Below are positions 33,036 through 39,010 of a DNA stretch of 39,010 nucleotides, one piece after another. The stretch covers positions 1-39,010 of the IMG/VR virus record IMGVR_UViG_3300018476_000022. One strand, given 5' to 3'. Within the stretch, counting starts at the first letter, position 1, and every line of letters begins with the position of its first letter. A program made the translations under genes and the position numbers. The DNA is from a virus. A model generated the notes under the pieces. That model saw only the letters and a list, made by a program, of their open reading frames with translations. It was not told the DNA's origin and searched no databases.

Positions 33036-34528
33036 GATGCTCCTTCGAGTTCAATGACCCGGTTGTTGAGTTCCTTTACTGCTTGCCAGAGTACCGCGAT
33101 CAGGCCGCTGAGGTCGAGGCCCAGCGTTTCCTCGTTGCCCATCGTGAGCCGGGGAGCCACCGCTTGCACGTCCTCAGCCACGAAGCCATAACGGTACAGC
33201 GGTTCAGGACGTTCAGGCTGCAGCATCCGTCCTTTACGATCTGGCTTCCCGTCCTTACCCATTGCGGGAATGGCCTTTGCCGCCAGTTCGGGTTGCAGAT
33301 CATGATACTCCACAGGCTGAACCGCCGCAACGGTGGCTAGAGCAGTTGGAGCCAACGGTGTGATCTCATCCTTGAACCGTCGACCGCTGACAACCTGGAA
33401 CGCTGAGGCCAGCGCTTTGATGTAGCCGGTGTTGCCACCGTTGAGAATGCCGAGATAGTAGTTGCCGTCGCTCGACAGTTGTAGACCCATCGTATAGCCG
33501 AGGATATGATCGACCAAGCCGATGCCGCAGTGACCCGCAGCGCCGGGGTGACGACCAATGATGAGCGAACGTTGGGACCAGTCACCCCCGGTGGGCTGAG
33601 TGGCAATGTAAACGCCTGGGTTGCCAGTACCCCAGCCCGCCCCGACCAGCATGTTGCACGCTGGCGAGCCGATTGCGCCTCGACCCTGAATGTCGATCTG
33701 GTAGATCGATCGTAAATAAAGCGCGTTGGTCGAGTTCTGCACGTAGGGACATTCCATATACCACGGGAAGGTCACGGCACCGTTCGCTGTCAAGTTTCCG
33801 GGAATGGTGACATTACCCTTCGGCAGCAGGTTTCCAACGCTGTCGATAGCCAACTCGGCCGACGTGCGATCGGCACCGTAGAAGAAGCGAAGATAGTTGT
33901 CGACGGTGCTGGACTGCAGCACCCACGCTGCGCCCTCAAGGCCAAACTCAGATACACCTGCCGACGGCTTGTAAAACGTGGCAACGGGAACCGTTAGGGC
34001 ACGACTGGAGAACAAACGAAGCTGATCGTTGTACAGGCTAAACTCATACGAGTACGGGTTTGGCCCAACACCATTCTGACCATCACCGCTGGCGAACCGT
34101 AGCGTTGGAAAGTCGATGCCAACAGCATCGGGAATGACCAGCGGGCTCGTGATGGTTGATGAACCCGGCAAGCCTTGCGGACCGGATGGACCCTGCGGAC
34201 CCTGAATGCCTTGCGGCCCTTTCAGGTTCCCACGCGACGCCCAACTGGTGGCGCTAATCTTCTCGTAGTACGTACCAGTTGCGCTGTCGAGATACCAGTC
34301 ATTCTGAACGGCACCAGCCGGCACGGTATCGTTGGGGATGCCCGTGCCGCTGAACCATTTCTCGCCAGCCGTACCCGGTGGTCCTGTCGAACCAGTCGGA
34401 CCCGGCACGCCTTGAGGACCAGACGCACCAGTAGAGCCGGCTGGACCCGTGCTGCCAGTCGGACCAATCGGACCTTGCACGCCCTGCGGCCCTCTGATGT
34501 TCGTTTCGAGAGTCCACAGCTCGCTCAT
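33032..34528 (-). CDS. collagen-like tail fibre with S74 chaperone domain, copy 1
   Basis: A 498-residue protein with two blocks of Gly-x-y repeats (about 11-52 and 98-122) separated by EKWFSGTGIPNDTVPAGAVQ, a beta-rich body with IYQIDIQGRGAIGSP, and a C-terminal S74 domain: ASAFQVVSGRRFKDEITPL (Ser/Lys pair), YRYGFVAEDVQAVAPRLTMG, LDLSGLIAVLWQAVKEL. Compared with copy 2 it has an inserted KDGKPDRKGRMLQPE loop in the chaperone. Likely receptor-binding fibre. Confidence 0.85.
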   Translation of the reverse strand: MSELWTLETNIRGPQGVQGPIGPTGSTGPAGSTGASGPQGVPGPTGSTGPPGTAGEKWFSGTGIPNDTVPAGAVQNDWYLDSATGTYYEKISATSWASRGNLKGPQGIQGPQGPSGPQGLPGSSTITSPLVIPDAVGIDFPTLRFASGDGQNGVGPNPYSYEFSLYNDQLRLFSSRALTVPVATFYKPSAGVSEFGLEGAAWVLQSSTVDNYLRFFYGADRTSAELAIDSVGNLLPKGNVTIPGNLTANGAVTFPWYMECPYVQNSTNALYLRSIYQIDIQGRGAIGSPACNMLVGAGWGTGNPGVYIATQPTGGDWSQRSLIIGRHPGAAGHCGIGLVDHILGYTMGLQLSSDGNYYLGILNGGNTGYIKALASAFQVVSGRRFKDEITPLAPTALATVAAVQPVEYHDLQPELAAKAIPAMGKDGKPDRKGRMLQPERPEPLYRYGFVAEDVQAVAPRLTMGNEETLGLDLSGLIAVLWQAVKELNNRVIELEGAS

Positions 34529-35133
34529 GGCATCAACCTGTAGACGTTGGCGGTTGTCTCGTCAATGTAGAAGTCACCCGGCTGCGCTTCCGGTCCCAAC
34601 AACGTGTAATCCGCCGGCGGAAGGCCGACACCATTCCACCAGCGGTGACCAGGCAGCGCAGGAAGTTCGCCAACGCGTCGCCATACGTCTCCGTTGTCCT
34701 TGTCAAGATACGTGTCCTGAGGATACGCCAACGCTGCTTCCTCCTGGCCCGGTGCGCCAAAGCCAGTGTGCCATGTCAATGTATCCACCGCAGGCGGACC
34801 AGGCTCGCCGACGGGTCCGGCAGGACCAGCAGGGCCAGACGGACCGGCCAATCCAGGCGGCCCCGGCGGTCCGGGTGAACCCGGCGGGCCAGGCTGCTCG
34901 CCCGGCCGTGCGATCAATGGATACCAACCAGTAGGCAGACCGATCCATGTCCATAACGTCCAACTGTCCGTGAGGATGGACATGCAGCCGAGCCAGGGCG
35001 TCGGCAGGTCTTGCGCCCGAGCCGGTGCATTGGGATAGGCGAAGACGACACGCCGCTGGACGCGCTGAAGCGTTGCATCCATGGCCGTCCCATCGACGAC
35101 CGAGTGCAGCGTGCCCTGGGTGCTCTCGGCCAT
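34525..35133 (-). CDS. minor tail protein with collagen-like repeat
   Basis: A 202-residue protein: a globular N-terminal part (about 1-76; [20 protein letters not shown]), a Gly-Pro-rich triplet stretch (about 77-113, [20 protein letters not shown]), and a C-terminal domain ([20 protein letters not shown]) ending in NVYRLMP. Probably links the baseplate to the fibres. Overlaps neighbours by 1-4 bp. Confidence 0.72.
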   Translation of the reverse strand: MAESTQGTLHSVVDGTAMDATLQRVQRRVVFAYPNAPARAQDLPTPWLGCMSILTDSWTLWTWIGLPTGWYPLIARPGEQPGPPGSPGPPGPPGLAGPSGPAGPAGPVGEPGPPAVDTLTWHTGFGAPGQEEAALAYPQDTYLDKDNGDVWRRVGELPALPGHRWWNGVGLPPADYTLLGPEAQPGDFYIDETTANVYRLMP

Positions 35134-35807
35134 CAGGCCGGTCCGAGGTCAACAACCTGCAGTTCACGCTGGGAGACGTTGATGACTGAACCAGCCGGCG
35201 CACCCAACATGACGTGCTGGAACTGGATGACGAGTTCCTGACCGGGCGTACCCGCTGTACGAAACAGACCCATGGTTGCCGACCGGTAAGCAGTACCCAC
35301 ACCACCGAACGGCCAGCCGAACACGCAGGCTTCCTGCCCGCCGGCGAAGGTAGCATTGTTGGCGTGGTACACCAGCGGTATGTCGGCGCCAGTTCCTCGC
35401 ACGTTGATGACGGCGCCGAAGGCGGTGGACGTACCGGACTTCAACTCGTAGCGTGCCGAGAAGATGACTTCCACGACTCGGTTCGTGTAGAGGTTGCTCG
35501 GTGCAAACGTGCCGGCCCAGTCCTCGATGCCAGGCACGCCGGGTAGTGAACGATCGACAGCCGCATCGTTGTGAGCGTCGTAGTACAAGCCGAGCGGGAG
35601 CGTCAGCGGTGGGAGCCACCGTCCTCCGCGTCGAATCCAGAGCCGGTAGTTGTCCAGCGTCAGCGCCTCGGAACCGTCAGGCGCGTTCGGCCACTCCGCA
35701 TCGAGGTTCGACTTGGAGGCGAACGTCTGCAGCGACTTGTCCCGAATCTCGTTGCCCCAGGTTGACGCGACCGGCTGGCCGGGAAGCACGTTTGGTGTTA
35801 GCGGCAT
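35133..35807 (-). CDS. minor tail protein
   Basis: A 224-residue protein starting MPLTPNVLPGQPVASTWGNE, an opening common to actinophage minor tail proteins, and continuing as a beta-sandwich-like region (VVEVIFSARYELKSGTSTAF, LVIQFQHVMLGAPAGSVINV). AAGGAG precedes the ATG. Located between the Tal-like gene and the fibres. Confidence 0.7.
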   Translation of the reverse strand: MPLTPNVLPGQPVASTWGNEIRDKSLQTFASKSNLDAEWPNAPDGSEALTLDNYRLWIRRGGRWLPPLTLPLGLYYDAHNDAAVDRSLPGVPGIEDWAGTFAPSNLYTNRVVEVIFSARYELKSGTSTAFGAVINVRGTGADIPLVYHANNATFAGGQEACVFGWPFGGVGTAYRSATMGLFRTAGTPGQELVIQFQHVMLGAPAGSVINVSQRELQVVDLGPA

Positions 35808-35815
35808 GATGCTCC

Positions 35816-37141
35816 TTAGTACGTCCAGTCGCTAATGTCCCAGCCACCTTGCGCATCGCCCCACTTCGAGAACGGGTTGATACTGATCGCCTGGGAGAGA
35901 GAGTACCGGAACTGCCAGAGGCCGTCCGGTTGCTTATCGATGGTAAAGCCTTCAACGATCAGGTCGAAGTCAAGGCGAAACCCGGTTGGCAACGTACGGA
36001 TAACTCGCATCTTGTCGCCTACACGCAGGTCCATACAGATCGGGTACAACACTGGTGGATCACGATCGGGCCACAGCGTCAGCTCTTCGATCCGGAAGTA
36101 CGCATCCTTGCGATTGGCGATGATCCACTCGGCGAGTGCCTCTGCTTCGTACGCGCTGGACCAGAGCATGCCATTGATCGACATGGTATGTACGCCACCG
36201 AGCAAGTTGATGCTGTCTTGATCCCGCCTGGTCACGACAATCTCATCCACGTTCTCGAACGAGATGGCGTTGACAATCTCCGTATCGTCCGTAGTCAGAT
36301 CGCCATCATGCAGCGGGATCACCTCAGGGCTGCAGATGTCACCGAAGATGTACGAGGCCGGCTGATCCTGCCGCCCAAGATACCGGTAACGATCTAGGTA
36401 CATAAAGGCGCCATCGGTGTCGATGAATACCACACCGCCATCACTCTGAGCGTTGTGATGCATCTCCTCGAGCACGGTGTTGACGGAGGACAGCGCCCGA
36501 AGTCTGACTTCACCCTGAGCCATGTGAGACGAGTACGGGAAAGAGAACAGCGACAGCATGAACGAAAGACGCTCAGCTACGTACTGACCTTGTGAACCCA
36601 TGAACCAACCGGTGGCATCGAGTTCGGTGTTGAAGCGGACGAAGTAATCAACGCACTCGACTCGGACCGTAGCCGTTGAGCCGTCTGCTCCCGTGAGATT
36701 CTCCTCCCATACGTCGACCACACCAACGAAGCGAGGATAGATGACGTCATTGTACTCAACGTAGAAGAACACCCGTCTGCCTGGCATGAACGACCGAAGC
36801 CGGCCGAACTCGTCGATCTGACTGTAGACGCCGAGCATGTTCGCCAACTCAAACGTGAACACGGCTGCTTCCATGTTCGTGTCCTGATCCGTGCGGCCGG
36901 CCTTCATCTGAATGCCGCTGCAATCACCAGTCACGTCATAGAAGATGTTCGAATCCTGCGCCCAGGCGTCGTCAGTTGTAACGCCGTCCCATTCGGCGGA
37001 ATCCCATATGGCGATGTTCGGATCAGCAACGTCGGGGAAGTATCCCTCGACAACAATATGCACGCCCTGCTTGTCGCAGGCTGGATGAATGTCGATACCC
37101 ACCGGTGGCCGGTAATCCAGCGGCCGTGCCAGCGTGCTCAA
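35816..37141 (-). CDS. minor tail/baseplate protein
   Basis: A 441-residue protein from TTG at 37141-37139, overlapping the tape measure stop (TTGA), with GGAG 7 nt upstream. Beta-rich; features FMPGRRVFFYVEYNDVIYPR, FVGVVDVWEENLTGADGSTA and VGDKMRVIRTLPTGFRLDFD. Size and position right after the tape measure fit a Dit- or Tal-like tail tip protein. Confidence 0.7.
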   Translation of the reverse strand: MSTLARPLDYRPPVGIDIHPACDKQGVHIVVEGYFPDVADPNIAIWDSAEWDGVTTDDAWAQDSNIFYDVTGDCSGIQMKAGRTDQDTNMEAAVFTFELANMLGVYSQIDEFGRLRSFMPGRRVFFYVEYNDVIYPRFVGVVDVWEENLTGADGSTATVRVECVDYFVRFNTELDATGWFMGSQGQYVAERLSFMLSLFSFPYSSHMAQGEVRLRALSSVNTVLEEMHHNAQSDGGVVFIDTDGAFMYLDRYRYLGRQDQPASYIFGDICSPEVIPLHDGDLTTDDTEIVNAISFENVDEIVVTRRDQDSINLLGGVHTMSINGMLWSSAYEAEALAEWIIANRKDAYFRIEELTLWPDRDPPVLYPICMDLRVGDKMRVIRTLPTGFRLDFDLIVEGFTIDKQPDGLWQFRYSLSQAISINPFSKWGDAQGGWDISDWTY

Positions 37142-39010
37142 CGGGTACTCCGGTAGCCACCGTTGCGGCGAGTATGACGACGTGTCGTCTTTTCGATGGT
37201 GGACGGATTTACGCCTGGCGGGAAGTTGTAGGTGATGGTCGTATTACCGGCTGCCCTTGGCGCCATGCGCACGGTAGGTCCAGCGTACGTTCCACCAGCC
37301 AGAGCGATGGCGCTCTGCACCTGCGCCTTGATGTTCCCCTCGTTGATGTCAACGCTAGCGTACACGGTGGCATGTCGATCACGCGCCAGAGCATCCATGC
37401 GAGCGGCCGCCTTAGCGTATTCGCCTTCAGCGATGTACGCAGCAATCTCCGACTTCACGTCCGGCGGAATGTCGTCAAGCAGATCGTTGTACAGCTGAAT
37501 CTTCAACTTCGCTTCGGCATCACCGGCGATCTTCAAGTACGTCTCGACTTGCTCAGGCGTCAAACCGAGCGTGTACAGATAGCCCTGGATTTCCTCGTCC
37601 GTCGCACCGGCAGCATGACCCGTCATATAGAACGACTCACGGAGTGCATTGACATGACCGACGACTTCATCCGTGCTCTTGCCTGAATCGATGAGCGTCT
37701 GAATGTAGTCCTGGTACGAGCCGCCGAGATTCAGCAACGCCTCGGTCGATGTCATCTGCTCAGCAGTGATCTGACCCGTGATGATCTTCTGCGCATCAAG
37801 GACGGGCTTGCCTTCCTTCATGGCTTCGACCCACTCGAGCTGTGCCTCGCGAATACCCAGCGCCGACTTGGCGTAATCATCCAGCGGCTGCGCTTCCATA
37901 GCATCGCCGAATGCCGTGGCCCGCTCGGTCATGCCCTGCTGCGCAACAGACAGATCATCAAGCGTATCGATCAAACTGTCGAACGCCTTCTCTGCTTCCT
38001 TGACGGCTTCGCCCTCGGCCTCGACGTGCTCAGCGCCCAGGTCGGTGGCTTCCGTCAGAACCTTCTGCGAGCCGGTGGCTAGATCAATGCGCTGCTGATA
38101 ATCAGCCACCATCTTGGTCGTGTCGTCGAAGCCTTCCGCTGTCGGCCCCAACTGCGCAAGCATATCCTTCATTGCATCGACAAGCGCTTGCGCCTGCTCG
38201 GGCGACGTCTTTAGCAGTTTGTCGAAGGCACGGTTGACGTCCTCAATATCGTTCGTGCCTTCAGTACCGACGATGTGGAGTTCGTCGCCGAAGTCCTCCC
38301 ACAAATGCGAGAGCCGGCCCGTATCATCTTCGGCTTCCGACATCTTGGCGAACGCCTGTACGATATCCTCGGGCCCCTTCTCCGACGCGATGACAAACGA
38401 CTGCAGGGCCCGCTCAGCCGTGCCGGCAGCATCCGTGATCTCGTTGAAGACGCCAATGCCAATCTCCACGCCGGCGAAACCGGCAATGGCGGCGGTCGAC
38501 AACTTGGCTGCCATGCCGAACTTGTTGAGGCCACCGGCTGCGTTGGTGAAGTTCGATCTGATCTTGCCGACAGCACCGGCAAGCATTGACAGAGCACCGA
38601 CTACACCGAGAGCAATCGTGCTGAAGCCGGCGAACTGACCTACAGCGTCCTGGATCGCGGGGTCGAGGTTGTTGAATGCGCTGACAGCACTCTCGGCACC
38701 GCCGACCAGCGTCTTGAACATCGGCAGCAGAGCCCGGCCGAGGTTCGCTTGCAGGTTCTCGAACGATGCACTCAAGATGCGCTGCTGGTTCGCCAACTGT
38801 CCCGACGTACGCGCGAAGTCTCCCTGGGCGAATGACAGCTGATCGTACAGTTCGGCGTGAGCAGCCACGATCTTCTGTTGCTGCGTCAACTGGCCGGTAC
38901 CGTCGTAGATGCCTAGCGCCAAGGCGCGTGCCTTCAGCACCACATCATTGAGGACGACGCCGTACTTCCGGATCGGCTCGTACTCATTTCGCATAGCAGC
39001 CGCGATGGCA
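37138..39010 (-). CDS. tape measure protein, main part (N-terminus at 1-599)
   Basis: Continues the frame begun at 599. From MRNEYEPIRKYGVVLNDVVL (repeated in the 1-123 overlap) it has a coiled-coil stretch, a hydrophobic Gly/Ala zone (FAGFSTIALGVVGALSMLAG and FGMAAKLSTAAIAGFAGVEI) typical of tape measures that insert in the host membrane, then acidic helices (EAEGEAVKEAEKAFDSLIDT), and a Gly/Arg-rich C-terminal end (RRHTRRNGGYRSTR). Bases 38888-39010 duplicate 1-123. Confidence 0.9.
   Translation of the reverse strand, partial: AIAAAMRNEYEPIRKYGVVLNDVVLKARALALGIYDGTGQLTQQQKIVAAHAELYDQLSFAQGDFARTSGQLANQQRILSASFENLQANLGRALLPMFKTLVGGAESAVSAFNNLDPAIQDAVGQFAGFSTIALGVVGALSMLAGAVGKIRSNFTNAAGGLNKFGMAAKLSTAAIAGFAGVEIGIGVFNEITDAAGTAERALQSFVIASEKGPEDIVQAFAKMSEAEDDTGRLSHLWEDFGDELHIVGTEGTNDIEDVNRAFDKLLKTSPEQAQALVDAMKDMLAQLGPTAEGFDDTTKMVADYQQRIDLATGSQKVLTEATDLGAEHVEAEGEAVKEAEKAFDSLIDTLDDLSVAQQGMTERATAFGDAMEAQPLDDYAKSALGIREAQLEWVEAMKEGKPVLDAQKIITGQITAEQMTSTEALLNLGGSYQDYIQTLIDSGKSTDEVVGHVNALRESFYMTGHAAGATDEEIQGYLYTLGLTPEQVETYLKIAGDAEAKLKIQLYNDLLDDIPPDVKSEIAAYIAEGEYAKAAARMDALARDRHATVYASVDINEGNIKAQVQSAIALAGGTYAGPTVRMAPRAAGNTTITYNFPPGVNPSTIEKTTRRHTRRNGGYRSTR
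38888..39010. repeat. terminal overlap, right copy
   Basis: Exact 123-bp copy of the window start; unique genome length is 38,887 bp. Packaging type (headful or cohesive ends) cannot be told from this. Confidence 0.95.

Noticed and set aside
1-39010. 123-bp direct terminal repeat as physical genome ends
   Set aside because: The repeat lies inside the tape measure gene and restores one long frame when joined, as expected from circular assembly overlap.

Overview
The window is the complete genome of a tailed bacteriophage assembled as a circle and cut open inside the tape measure gene. The first 123 bases (1-123) are repeated exactly at the end (38888-39010), so the unique unit is 38,887 bp. 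Gene content points to a siphovirus with an HK97-type head: terminase, HK97-type portal, prohead protease, delta-domain capsid protein, tail tube, a tape measure of about 782 residues and collagen-like tail fibres, with no sheath or contractile-tail genes. High GC coding sequence, many GTG/TTG starts, leaderless promoters, an LPxxG cell-wall sorting signal and actinophage-like gene families all suggest an actinobacterial (Actinomycetota) host. The host cannot be named from sequence alone.

Layout. Nearly everything is on the minus strand. A late operon runs leftwards from the small terminase (8703), through terminase, portal, protease, capsid and tail genes to base 1. It continues across the circle join at 38887 through tape measure, minor tail and fibre genes, holin, a polybasic peptide and an amidase endolysin. 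It ends with a secreted LPPAG-anchored surface protein and a sortase-like lipoprotein (28579), followed by two hairpins. The next minus-strand operon (28476 to 24461) holds a resolvase-like nuclease, dCMP deaminase, all-alpha dUTPase-like protein, zinc protein, dNMP kinase, a ThyA-fold enzyme carrying the Asn-to-Asp change typical of dCMP-specific enzymes, and a RecB/Cas4-like nuclease. A separate unit follows for an ssDNA-binding-like protein (23899-24333). A short plus-strand cluster (22810-23840) encodes small proteins. A minus operon (22724-20139) encodes small hypotheticals and a secreted peptidoglycan-binding/lysozyme-like protein. Replication genes are a PriPol-type primase-polymerase and a RepA-like P-loop helicase (18634-16538). 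The 16.3-8.7 kb part is an accessory region: small genes, each often with its own promoter and UUCG-loop terminator, a C5 methyltransferase, an HNH protein, a 264-residue HTH protein and three paralogous small HTH proteins.

Most notable. (1) Bases 11252-11634 are an AT-rich non-coding array of about 16 dyads (7-4-7 bp, TGTTAAG-N4-CTTAACA) on a 23-bp pitch. It looks like an origin, centromere or repressor array, and one more perfect copy sits at the stop codon of the adjacent HTH gene. (2) Two intergenic elements of 106-107 nt, at 1388-1493 (minus) and 23335-23441 (plus), share sequence blocks in the same order and both fold, so they may be a structured RNA. (3) The LPPAG surface protein is translationally coupled to a small sortase-like lipoprotein with Ser where the catalytic Cys is expected. 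(4) A 23-24 bp GC-rich tandem repeat occurs at three loci. (5) A family of extended -10 promoters with a conserved upstream ACGYC block serves genes on both strands.

No integrase, DNA polymerase of family A/B/C, or tRNA gene was found. PriPol plus RepA-like helicase plus iteron-like array resembles a plasmid-type replicon.
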